Under the pieces are notes generated by a model. The model saw nothing but the letters and a program-made list of their open reading frames with translations, was not told where the DNA came from and did not search any database. From Volutella citrinella (lineage: Eukaryota > Ascomycota > Sordariomycetes > Hypocreales > Nectriaceae), in assembly GCA_034401135.1 (NCBI GenBank), contig JAWZSP010000007.1, positions 4,216,001 to 4,280,000 on the forward strand: a DNA stretch of 64,000 bases, written 5' to 3'. The position numbers and the translations under genes were made by a program. Below, in pieces: positions 30,505-42,027 of the stretch; the stretch's first letter is position 1, and each line of letters opens with the position of its first letter.

Positions 30505-32652
30505 TCAATTTTTGGCCGGACGCTGTGCATTAGACGCCGCAACAAAATGGCCCTAAGTAATCAACTCCCTGCTATAATCATCCTAGTAGAGATTGCACTT
30601 AATGAGGGTCAGCCCCTTAGTATGCGCAGTTGCTCTGTCAAGAGCGCGAGATAATTTATCAATAGTCTGGGCTTTAAGGCCAAGAGCATGCCCTCTGCCC
30701 TCCTTAAAGTTAAATATCTATATTAGCTGCGCATAGTCCTAGTTCTAAAGCCAGTTATATAGTCTATTATAGATCTCAACCTCGATTATATAGCCTTGGT
30801 TATTTATTAGAAGTATAATAATAGGTATATAGAACTGCACTATTTGCAAGATCTCTTAAATAGTTATTTAAAACGCATTGTTACTGACTATAATAACAGT
30901 CCTCCTTGCTAGTTTGGCCAGGGAATAGCTAAATAAGGCAGGAATTGTCTACCTAATATAGCCTTATTATATCTCGATCTTAAAATCTGCCCCCTTTAGA
31001 AAGCGTAGCTAGATGCTATTAAACTACGAATTGCTTATATTAGTAAACACTATTGTCTTTAAAGTCAGGAGGAGCTGGGTCTGCTTTATAAGCTCCCTTT
31101 TAATAAAGTTGCTATATTTATTAAAGCAGTATATTAAAAGAGAATCAGAGCACAGCTAGTTATACTTAACTATTATATAGTTATTCTAGCTAACTGCCTT
31201 AGCTAGAGTGGATAGAAAATCGCATAATTAGATATAGCTAAAATAGGCACTTAGTTTTATTATAGTTATACTATTAAAATTAATAACTAGCTATAAAATA
31301 CTAAGTAAAGCTATTTACTTAATAATACTATAGTTAGTAAAGATAGTACTAATATAGATAAGTATATCCGCCTAGTTAATAATAGTATTAGCTATAAGTA
31401 TACTAACCTAGCCCTAAAAGATACCTATAAACTAGGTATAGTCCTCTAAGAACAAGCTCTTTACTACTAGCTGTAGAACTATAGCACACCTAAAAGCCTC
31501 TGCTAGACAGAGCAGCTCCTTCTTAGCGCTAGCCCTTTATATCTTAGGCTTAATAAGAATAATAGGCTTCTTTATAATCCTTAAGTATATTAATACCTTA
31601 GCTATAGCAGCATCTAGGGTCGGCCTGTCAGTCGGGGTCAGCTTAAGAATAGCACTTATAGGCCTAGGTTATACATATAGCTCCCCGGACAGGTTTATAA
31701 GCAGCTCGAGATAGGCCAGCTTCTGCTTTAAGAGCGCTATCCAGATAGTCCAGTTAATAGCCTCTAGCGCTTAAGTAGTAGTATATATAGCTATAGCACT
31801 GCAGGTAATAGCCTTAGCTATCTCGAACTAGTAGTTTAAGTTATACTTACCTAGTATATAGTAGAGGAGATAGTAGCCTAGTGTGACGATCGGGTAGGTT
31901 CTAACTGTGTAAACCTAGTACAATGTACTGGGGGTTTATATTAGCAGTCCGACATGGCGTATACTGAGCTTTAAATGAGTTGGCTGTGATCCCAGGCGTG
32001 GCGATCACACTGTCACGTTAGGTAATAGTCAATCGAGGTGATTGAGGTAACCAAGTTGTATTGATAGCTGAAGAGCTGCTCATACTAGATGTGCACTCTT
32101 CACAGGTCTATATAGTTTGTCTAGTCCTTTGTTACGTGGCCTACTGCCTGTCCTTTGTTCACGGAGCGTGGTATGCCAGGGAGCGCAGCGCTCTAGGAGC
32201 GCCGTCGCTCCCTTGTTCATCGCTCCCATTCTGATTGGTCCGTAGTCACGTGGGTGGGGCGCTGGTTCTTCCGTTCCGAGCGGCTGTACCGCGGGTCCGG
32301 GCACCGTGCAGTAGCGTCAGGTCCTGACACCTAGGTTATTAGTATTAGGCGCTTTACTAATAAAGATAACAGGCAGGTTCTCTGTATAGGCACTCTTAAT
32401 ACTATTAAAAACTAAGAATACACCTATGCTATATATAATAATACAGGCAGCTGCTCTATAGGCGCGTGTATAGCCCTTGGAGGCAAGGGAGTAATTGAGT
32501 TTGTTTATGCAGCCCACCTTGGTTAGTAATGGGTGCGCCTTGAGCTTGTCAAGGAGAATAAGGTTGTAGTCTCCTAGGATAATAAAGTGATAGCGGATCC
32601 CGATCTAGGCAAGCCTCTTGGCGAGATAGTCGCTGACTGTGAACGAGGCCAT
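30505..32652 (-). pseudogene. Pyruvate decarboxylase, RIP-mutated, split by an LTR
   Basis: Thiamine-diphosphate enzyme that converts pyruvate to acetaldehyde. From ATG 32652 the frame reads ASFTVSDYLAKRL, a TAG where Gln or another residue stood, GDYNLILLDKLKAHPLL and SAYTENLPVIFIS, then a solo LTR (31882-32329). The same frame resumes with LGKYNLNY, ALLKQKLAYLE, CAIVLQLVVKSLFLEDY and LINNQGYIIEVEIYN, and ends GHFVAASNAQRP at 30505. The length equals a full PDC. The GDG...N motif has become SNN (GGN-GAN-GGN to AGT-AAC-AAT), so the cofactor site is lost. Many Gln and Trp codons are TAA or TAG. The changes are almost all G/C to A/T. The first 50 codons and the far 3' end are less mutated. RIP needs a duplicated target, so another copy probably exists or existed elsewhere. 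Confidence 0.93.
31882..32329 (+). mobile_element. Solo family-2 LTR with 5-bp target duplication
   Basis: 448 bp, from TGTGACGATCGGGTAGG to GTCAGGTCCTGACA. CCTAG flanks both sides (31877-31881 and 32330-32334). Composition is normal while the flanking PDC pseudogene is AT-shifted, so it landed after most RIP. Removing it and one CCTAG restores the PDC frame exactly. Confidence 0.93.
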
Positions 32653-33510
32653 GATTTGTATAGGCGAAGCTTTCACTGGTAACTGTAGAGGTGCTGCTGG
32701 GAGAAGCTGGAGCCACTGAGCTGCCTTTGGGTGATCGGTTGGCCATGCGGTCGTCATTTATGCCAGGCAGGAGAGGGCGAGCTTGTCGAGATGTTACGTG
32801 GATCGAGTGAGTCTGTGTACACTCATAGCTTTTCTCTGGCCACTGAGGATATACAGCCTTGGATGATATCACGATGCGCGACTAATTGTCTTAGGCAGAC
32901 TGGCAGAACACATGCAAGCGTCGCTATTAGAATGATGCGCGATGCAAATTGCCGACTCCGTAGCATGACAGAGGCATGATGATAAGGGCCACCAGCTGAT
33001 GGCATAAGATCCTAAAGGTGTTGCCATCATCTAGCCGACAGGACATGAATCACATCATGCCCTGGAACATGATATAATAACTCCCGACACTAGATGCAGA
33101 CGCGGCGCAAAGGCAAAGTTGATGGTGGGCCTCAGAGAGCCCTTATTAGTGAACATCGCTGACGGAAGTCAAAGTTACAACCTCTAAGATAGTCCCCGTC
33201 GGACAAGCGGAGAGCTCCGCGTTCCGGGTGGTGTCATTAATAGCCGACTAGCGAAATCCACCCCTGAGAGGTTCGCATATAGGCAATGCCCGAGGCTACT
33301 ATAAGTCCGTTTTTCTCTTAATTATGGCTTATAATTATTAGATACTGCTTTAAACTGCCCTTACTAGATATTATATACTATAGATTTAAATAACCTAGCT
33401 ATTTATACTATCAGCTTAGAGCTATAGAATAAGCAGGCTTTTTTAAACTAAGGATATATAAAAGCTAGCTTATATTAAATACTATAAATAATATAGAGAC
33501 TAAAGGACTA
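32653..33510. other. Divergent promoter region of PDC and PEP synthase
   Basis: Normal base composition to about 33300, then AT-shifted. Only short frames are present. It may also hold a mutated first exon or leader of the PEP synthase (an ATG at 33324 is out of frame with the main frame). Confidence 0.45.
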
Positions 33511-35877
33511 CTAGTCTATAACTTAGAGGACTTATTATATAATAATAGCCCCTAGGTTAGTAGTAAGAACTCTTCTCTAAGTAAGATAATTAGAGCCCTA
33601 GGCTTAAAAAGTATTATAGTACTGCCTAAGTTTATAACTATATTTAATATATACTAGCACTTTATTAATACTAACTATATTTAAGGTAAGATAGACACCC
33701 TTATTATATAGTAATAAGACGGGTATATTATGCTAGCTAAGGCAGGCTATATAGTATATAGTTTATTCTTTTATTATAGTAGCTAGCTAGTAGACACAGC
33801 TTATACTATTAAAGTAAGCTATTATAAGCTATTTATAAAGCTTAGTATTAAGAACCTAAGTATTACTATATACTTTAGTACTATAGTTAAAGACCTTTTA
33901 AATATAAGCTTTACTAACTAATAAGAGACATTCCTTAATATCTTAAGTAAGTAAGCTCTTCTAGATACTTACTAATACTATTATATATTACTTTTTACTA
34001 ATAGGGCTATTAGTTACTACTAGGTTAAAGGGTTTAATTATACTAATATTACCCTCTTAGTTAGTATCTAAGCTATAGTATACTCTGACTTAAGTAGCTT
34101 AAGAATTTTATTTTTTATTAATACTAAGAGCAGCTTTAATAAGGTAATACTTATTAATACTGCCTAAGGGCTTAATAAAAACATTATCTAGGGTACTATT
34201 AACTTAGATAAGTATTAGGTCTTTAAGCTATTACTTTTAGACTTTAACTTATTTTTTATCTTAAGTAAAAGATATAGTAATAAGGATATTAAGATAATTT
34301 ATAATAACTAGGATAAGTATATATAAAATATACTTATTTTAAAAGCTAAGAGGGCTGCCTTTATTCTTAGTAATAGTAAGATCTTCTAGCTAGCTTACTA
34401 AGAGTATATTATTAAGAATTATTATAGCTGCTTTATAAATATAGAGTGGGCTAAGAATAGTATTATAAGCCAGCTATTTATTATCTAGGCTTAGCTTAAG
34501 ATAGTGTACTTATACTATAATACTACTGTCTTTAAGACCTATTTAATAAGTAATAAAGGCTGCTTTTTAATCTTAAGCTTTTTAATTAGTAATAAGGCTG
34601 TCTTTAAGCAGCTCTACCTAATAGTATCTACTAAGAATATTAACTAGTTTATTAATAACTTAATTCTAATAACTAAGGCTATAGACTCTAATTAAGTGCT
34701 TATTATAAAATATACTACTATTATTATTACTAATTATAGCAGGCGCACTTTATATACTATTATTATTAGCTATAAGTTAAGTATTCTAGCTATAATAAGT
34801 ACTAAAAACACTATATACTTATTATATAGTAGCTAGAATATAATTATATCTTATACTAAAAGTAATATAAGCTTTATATATAAAGGTATCTTAGATATTA
34901 TAACTTAGATAGTAGACTTAGTTAACTTGTTTTAAGTATATACTAAGATTATACTTAACTTTATTAACTTAAGCACTGCTTTTTATTAATAGCGCCTCCT
35001 AGCTAATAATATCAGCTTTATCTATATAGAGTTTATTATAATTAATACTATCTAGGTCTACTTTATAGCTCTTATTTACTTTAACTAGCTTAGAAATACA
35101 GATATAAAGTAAAAGATATTATAGCTAATAGTTAGCTATAATATTAAGCCTAACTACTTTATTAATAAGCTATCTTATAGCCTTATAGCTCTTTATACTA
35201 TTATTTACTTAAAGCTAGTAATTATCTATATAAGTAACTTTAAGATAAATAAGTATATAGGGCTTATTAATAGTATATAGTTTAAGATTAAAAAGGATAA
35301 CTTTATATTAAGCTTTTATAATACTTTATACTATTACTTATTATTATATAAAAAAGGCTTTATACTTAAATATTATATAGTTAAGTAGCTTTATAAGAAA
35401 ATAGGCCTAATTAATACTATTATTATAATCCCTTTCTACTAGACTATTAATAAGGCTAAAAAGGTTATTAATATTATAATTAATAATAAGCTCTAGTATA
35501 GTAAGAACGGCCTGGAGGTCTATATTATATATAAGATTCCTTTTAATATTATTCTAGCCTTGAGCTTTATTAAGCACTTTAATAGCTTCTCTATTAGCTT
35601 TAATAACTTAATACAGCTAACTCTTAGTATTAATTACAACTTAAGTAAGCTAGCTAGCCTGTTTAATAAGCAGGATGAGGTTATTAAGTAGATAATTGCT
35701 TGTATTATCTCAGTTACTTATAAAAAGGGATATAAGATCGGACTCTACGGCTAGGCGCTAAGCGACTACCCTAAATTCGCAAAGTTCTTAGTTAATATAG
35801 GTATTAACTCTATCTTAGTAAGCCCTGATAGTTTTATTACTATTAAAAAGCATATAGTAGCTACTAAGTAGTTATAA
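33511..35877 (+). pseudogene. Phosphoenolpyruvate synthase (PpsA/PPDK family), RIP-mutated
   Basis: PEP synthase turns pyruvate and ATP into PEP, AMP and phosphate. A single frame of about 786 codons, riddled with TAA/TAG, spans the whole enzyme without an intron; E. coli PpsA has 792 residues. Readable blocks in order: the N-terminal ATP-grasp (SSKNSSLSKIIRALG, from GGKNASLGEMIRxLG), QVKGFNYT, FNLFFILSKRY and EWAKNSIISQLFIIQAQ; the phosphohistidine domain; and the C-terminal barrel EVYIIYKIPFNIILALSF, FSISFNNLIQLTL, then GYKIGLYGQALSDYPKFAKF and NSILVSPDSF. The catalytic His of the swivel domain is Tyr (RTLYT, codon 34753-34755), and the active-site Cys in GxCGQ is also Tyr. Both fit C-to-T/G-to-A. 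The family is common in bacteria and archaea and uncommon in fungi, and the intron-free reading fits a gene gained from bacteria. Confidence 0.93.
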
Positions 35878-36350
35878 ATACAAGGCGCGGGTTAGTGCAG
35901 GGCGATAAATAAAGCTATTGCAGTTATATTTTAAGTGTATTAATTAAAAAGTATCTGAGACTTATATAACTAGAGTTTTAAGTATTGCAGCTTTAATATT
36001 TATTCGTTAACGATTCTATACTATTCTCTTATATAAGAATGCTTTTTACTATATTAAAACATCTACTGTAATAGTGAATTGCTGTGTTCTGAATACCCCT
36101 CGTGGTGGCCCGCCAGAGTGAGATAAGGAGACGCTGTTACCGAAAACAAAGGACATGTTTCGACTCAAATATTATGCCAGAACCAAACTTATCGGTGCCT
36201 CCTACCTTTTGATATATAGCGCAACGGTTATCTTTAGTTCCACAATAGATCAGGTAAAATCAACTCTGAAGAATATTGCCATTAACTTAAGTAGACTCCC
36301 AACAAATACATAAACCTCAATCTGTTATACAGCGCCCTACCCCACCCTAC
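35878..36350. other. Convergent gap between PEP synthase and LDH
   Basis: AT-shifted to about 36060, then normal. No gene seen. Confidence 0.4.
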
Positions 36351-37386
36351 TCAGTAGCTATGATGGATCCTTTTAAGAGCCCTTTTCAGCTCCACAGCTG
36401 ACCGGGCTATGCTGGACTCTTCCTCGCTGTCCAGAGGTCTCCGCACGGTGCTGATAACTCCCTGTCGTCTGATGATAGCAGGAAGGCTGAAACAGCAATC
36501 GAGTTCTAGCTGGTAATAGCTGACAGGGCGAACGTCACCCTTATCCAGGAGAATAGATAAGCAGATACTAAAGATGATAGAGCCTAGCCTAAATAGAGTC
36601 GCACCCTTAGCTTAGATAATACTCTGCGACCGATTCTTATACTTATCCGCCAGCTTATCGCGTTTAAGAATGCTAGCTACGGCCGACTTATCTATAGGCA
36701 TCCTGCTGACTGTTGCAGTTAACTATGCTATAATCTGGGCATCACTGTGGACGCCTAGCACGGAGATATCTATTGTATCTGCTGCGACCTGGAGCTTGCT
36801 CAGTATATAAAGATCCCAGCGCATAAGCCCAGGGTGCACTTACTCCCGACTGCCCAGCTATTATTCCACAAAGCCGCACTGAGTCTAGATAGGTGCCCGA
36901 GCTAAAGACCTGCGAAACCGGGAGATTGGAAAGCTCATGGGCGATAGACGTGAGAAGGTCGACGGGGTTTGCCACGATGAGTAGAATGGTGTCCTGCCTG
37001 AACGGCTTCATAGACTCGACCACCTCGCGGACAATCGATATATTCCGCGATGTGTAGTCGAGGCTGGTCTGACCTGGGGGGAATTCGAGTAAGTTAGCGC
37101 TCTCAACCACTGCTTCTCATCCGCTTACCTAGGGTGTGCTTGGATCCGGCCGTCACCACTACTATGTCAGCCTTGGCTGCCTCGTTGTGAGAGGCCGCTC
37201 GCACGCGCGTGCCGTTGTTGTAACCGTAGGCGATATCGCAGAGGTCCCGGACCTGGCCGTTCCTACGATGATATTTGTGTCAACTAGCAGCAACTTACTT
37301 GCGAGGGAGCTGAGGATGAGTGCGTAGGCTGCTGCGCTACCGACTTGACCTACGCCAATAATCGCGATCTGGAATCTCGAAATCAT
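36351..37386 (-). pseudogene. L-lactate dehydrogenase, mutated
   Basis: NAD-dependent reduction of pyruvate to lactate. From ATG 37386: QIAIIGVGQVGSAAAYAL (Rossmann GxGxxG), then LLLVDTN. One base is missing near 37257-37265, after which the next frame reads RNGQVRDLCDIAYG. An intron ending in CCCCAG (GTAAGC donor) leads to QTSLDYTSRNISIVREVV, LLIVANPVDLL, GTYLDSVRLCGIIAG (substrate-binding Arg) and, after another intron, LQVAADTIDISVLGVHSDAQIIA. A TAG stands where Trp is expected, a TAA follows in ...RSQSII-stop-AKGA, then ICLSILLDKGDVRPVS to a stop at 36351. Mutations are milder than in PDC and PEP synthase and concentrate in the 3' half. Malate dehydrogenase is the alternative family, but VANPVDLLT and LDSVRLC favour LDH. 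Confidence 0.9.
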
Positions 37387-40300
37387 GGTCGATTACAGTA
37401 TGATACTTTGCTATGGTCTCATCCAGCTTGTGCTCTCGATAAGAATCCGGTGCGGGTTACGACCCTTACTTAATAGGGTCGGCACCAGGTCAGCGACTGG
37501 TCAATCTCGAAGAGACGCACTCAAGCTAAGTTGTGTCATCGCAGAGGCAGAGCACGGTCGGTGGCTTGGTTTGAGTGGTGTTGTTTAGCCTTTGCATCAG
37601 ATCATGGAGCCACGACAGACTGTGTGGCTGAACCTTGAGGCCAGTGTCACCCACAAGTTCTGGCTTCCAGACTGCTCCATGTTAAGTAAGGGTTTTCATG
37701 CTATCAGGTTTGGCTGAAGCCATGCGGTAAGCTCAGCGACGTGAATTCGGCGGCTCCCGGGTGAATCACACCAGAACTCTCGATCATACCCACAACATCG
37801 TGACACCACCAACACAGTGTGATTTGATGGCTTTGGCTGCTTGAGTACGCACCTAACTCTATTGCCTGCCGCCAAGACGAAAGGTCTAGTTGTAGGTGTT
37901 GTCGGTAGCTAGTGTTGCTGCCTTATCCTATCCAGGGTCCTCTAGCATTCAACGACTATCGAGCGCGAACCTGTTAGGACAGCTGCAAAGTTGATAGCTT
38001 CATTCTATGCAGCTGTCTATTTGATACCCTTCCTTTCTTTCAGATGGAAGTACGGATGACTATACTCGGTGAATGCATCATTCTGAAATTCCCCTTTGAT
38101 CATCGTCGTCATGGTATTCCACAGGGTTCGATTGCTCAACTGGGCTGGTGTCGACCGTTTTCTGAACTTTTTGCTATATTGGCCTGGCCTTTACGATAGA
38201 TTCTCCATTTGGCTTTGGAATCCGTGTCAATGGTAGTGTTCTTGATATCGATCACACCGTCGTCGTACCATAGGCGGATTCTTGATAGCATTCCACGAAC
38301 GCCAGCCGGCGTTGGGGATCGACAGTGCAAGATTATTTACATAGCATGATCAATATGGAACCATAGGCTTTTTATTAACTGGGATAATCTATGCTTCTTC
38401 GTGCGGCTCACTAAGCTGAGTCGTTTTCATAGTCATGAAACTTTGGCAACACCACACGCAGCCTAGGTCGGTAGCTTCTGAGTTAAGCCTCGAGATAATG
38501 GATGGACCGAGCCTCCCATCCGGGTGTTGGGTCTTCTACCAGCCCTCTCTAGGGCGGAGTTTACATAGCTCGCTGCACCTAACCACGATACATGTGCAAC
38601 CTGTTGGAGAGTTGTTCAGTGCGGTCACACCACACTCGCTGGTCTGGTCTGGCTACATGCCAAATGCTCTCCCGAACTAATTTTTTGTCATTGCTTGAGC
38701 CTTTCGACTCCTATACCGACGTCGGATAGCTCGATAGCACAGAGTCCGCAGAGTCGCCAGGTGATGCTGTTTGATAGCACCTTGGTACAAAGTGGTCGGC
38801 CGGCATCGGCGTAAGAAAATAGGGGGCATTGCGAATTCGTAACAGTGGCCACCATTAGTTCAGCACCTGTAGAGTGCTAGGTCCCTTCCCCGTAGAGCTC
38901 AATTACTCTCCTTTTGTTACCAAGGTGAATTCTAGATCTAGTGTTCTCGATACAGACGATGTGCTCCCTTTTGCCTTGTCTAATCGCTGCGGCCACTGCA
39001 TGGCTCTCCTAAGGTCTTTTGAATTGTATTGATATCAAGTAGAATCAGGCCTTCTCGGAAGATGTTAATATTATGTTAAAACTATCTTAACCTGGCGGAA
39101 GCTTGTAGTTGAAAAACACAGAGGCTCTATGGAAAGTGCCTGTTATTGCCCTGGGTATACACTTTGATAGCTCCGTCTTGGGGTCTCACATGCTGGGCAT
39201 GGATATTGGAGATAGGTTATGGGAATTTAAGTCAAAATTTTACCAGCGGTAACTCTACCATTGTTACCTAGTAGTCTCTGGCGGCATTCACTATGTTGGA
39301 TATCTGGAAGACCTTGGCGGGGAGTCCCGCAGTACCAAGGGTATCAGTCTTGCATCTGGAGCGGCGGTGATACGCCTTGTAGGAGCTTCTCTGCCGCTCT
39401 TATTACATCCCGTGGGAGACGTTTCTGCCATCTCCGCGAGAGCATGCATATGTGGGCTTTGTTAAGCTCGCAGTCAACTCTGGTCGTACGTACTTACTGA
39501 GGACTTCCCTTCGCTCTCAATATGATCACCCCTGGAAGACCATAGGGTGATTGACGCATTCGAGTAAGCTACTTTGAGAATTTCAAGGGATGGCTAGCTC
39601 TTTCGCATGTCGCATACTCTTTGTCGATGCTGAGCCTCGGCCTCGTACACGCTGCGCCTTGACATCCACGATCTGGTCATCCAGGAGAGGAATGTTGAAT
39701 TCCGTGGCTTGGTGAAGCGGTGCCGTAGGTCACATATAATGACCCTTAAAACGACAGTCATGGAGCTTATTAAGCAGGGGAAACTTATTCTGCTGATCGG
39801 CTGGGCAGTGTATCACATCGGATGCGACGCTAGATACACTATATAAGCTGCTTCTTGCTCCTTCAAGGGCAAGTTGCTTCCACGATGATAAAGAACACTC
39901 TTTTTTGTTTTTTTCCACATCTTTGACATCATGGCCCGATATCAGCACAGCCGCCTAGCAATAAGCTTCCTTGCCGAGGCTTGATACACGCCGGGGGTTG
40001 TCTCACCGCATGTGCATGCAGAATGTCACCCCTTGGTAGAATGGAAACCTTGGATCTATATGTTGCTGAACTTGTATAATTATTGGTATTAAGAATAGAG
40101 GAGACGACGAATTCCTGGCCCTGGCTACTGCATAGACAATCTGAACTACGTGGTCTTGTAGCTTCGAATGCCCACCACAGTTGCTCGCCGTTGCTTGGGC
40201 TACGACTGAATTTGAGTCATGGAATTAATAACTCTACTCACTCACTTAGCAGACCGAATCGATACTATGATATCTAGGTACTATAATATCTAGGTCCCTA

Positions 40301-42027
40301 CCCTCGTGTACTATAGCCGTCTTCCTTTAGGTCTCCAATGGCTTACAAGGAGAAGCACAATGAGATCCGTCACGCGGGAATGCCTCACTACCTCTTGTCC
40401 GGTGACAGCTGGGGACACGTCTCGACTGCCACGAGGATTGCTCTTCGCCGCTCCTTCTCAAACCGGGTACTCAATGCCTGGCCATTATATGTCAACTCTT
40501 GGTCCTCGATAATGATGAGGGGGATGAAATGACTTGGCTACCCAGGGGTTGGTAATCTCTAAAGATCAGGAGTTGCCGACATGTTGGGTTCTCTCGATAG
40601 ATGGTGGCTGGGTGTAGTTGTGATGAAGAGCCTTGGTTGTTTGCGATGCTGCGACGTCGGCTGTCGGCGGGGACTGGCAGCCAGGACCAGGCCTGGAACC
40701 GACAAAGTCGATAAACATCTCGACTGCACCCAAGAGTCTAGGGCAGTCGGACGGCGCCGCCCGGAGACATATTGACGTATGGTGTGATGGGAAACAGCAA
40801 GGTGGTCTGTCCTCTCTTGCACGCCAGATAAAACGACTCCTCGAAATCAACGAAACTATCGGCCCAGGTCCAGACAAGTGTTCGAATGGGGAGATTGTGG
40901 CTCCAACTAACCTTTCCCCTTGGGGCTGCGTGTAAGGAACCGTACTTACTATTACGCCTAGTCCCCAACTGAGGCAAAAGGTAAATCAATAATTGCAATG
41001 CTTGCAATTACAGGTACGGTTCACAGCTCTCATAAGGCATCCTGCCTTCTGTATTAGGGGGCTCTGTTCGCCTGACAGCACAGGTCGTAAACCTGTGGTA
41101 AGACAATTAATTCTTTATAATTGGCTCGGGAGCCATGTTTATTGAGAGAAAACGGAGGCTCCTCCAACTGCTCCCGTCCACAACGTATGCTGTTTAGTGC
41201 ACACTGGTTCTTGTCATGCCTTCGTGATATTAGGAAAGCTGCGGGCTAGCCAGGCTATTACTGCAACGCCAGATTGATCCGCCGCGCACACCGTCCCAGA
41301 ACGGCGTGACATCCAACCCCTTCCCCCGATGCACGGTTGAATATCCTCCTGCAGCCTCTTCTTCACCAATCTCCTTGGGCTGGCGCCCCCAAAGGTACCG
41401 CGAAGTCCTGCTGATCTGATTGTTGCGGCACCAACGGCACCATAATCATGTCTGTTGCTGGGACTGTTGGCTCTCTGCTACATGTGACATCGGCGAAAAC
41501 TGTGTTCTGAGGAGGTGCATCAGATCAGTTTCGGCTACTGATGACGGTGGCTGGAGTGCCGGCCGCTGCACGAAACCTCGTCTGTCGTATTGGGCGCGGG
41601 TGTTGATCACACCTTCACCCAGCGGCGCGGCCGGTGGCCCGGTGGTAACGCGATCTGCCGTATCTCGAGGACCGAGGGTTCATATTGATATCCTTGAACC
41701 ACCATGTGTTCTTACAGCTTCAAGGGCCAGATTCCAAGCTATTTGGGCTTCAGCCAGTTGACATAAGACGTCCCCAAGAACGTCCTTGATGTTGTGCATG
41801 CCACTCGCCCCGATCTTCGTTATACACCCCACAGCGCTTCGAAGGCTCATGAGCACTGCCTTGCTTGATTGATCTAACCACCACCGCATGTCTCCTTGCC
41901 TTCATCGATGCTGAGCAAGAGACCGGGACTCCCAAGCCTGAAGTCAACATCTCGACGCCAATATCCAGCTCCCTCACCAGCAACAGCTTTCCAGCTGCAG
42001 ACCAAGGCAGAGGGCTGCACCACCACC
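37387..42027. other. 4.6 kb without a recognisable gene
   Basis: Base composition is normal, so this is not a RIP block, yet no frame over 120 codons carries a known domain. A few stretches look protein-like but are cut by stops: around 39120-39470 (frames with GIHYVGYLEDLGG and ASGAAVIRLVGASLP), 40338-40530 (a 64-residue frame containing SGDSWGHVSTATRIALRRSF) and, on the minus strand, 40738-41007 (FVDFEESFYLACKRGQTT). They may be fragments of dead genes. I cannot name them. Confidence 0.4.

Noticed and set aside
30505..32652. RIP-mutated transposon
   Set aside because: The AT-rich reading frame follows pyruvate decarboxylase from end to end, so it is a host gene copy, not a transposon.
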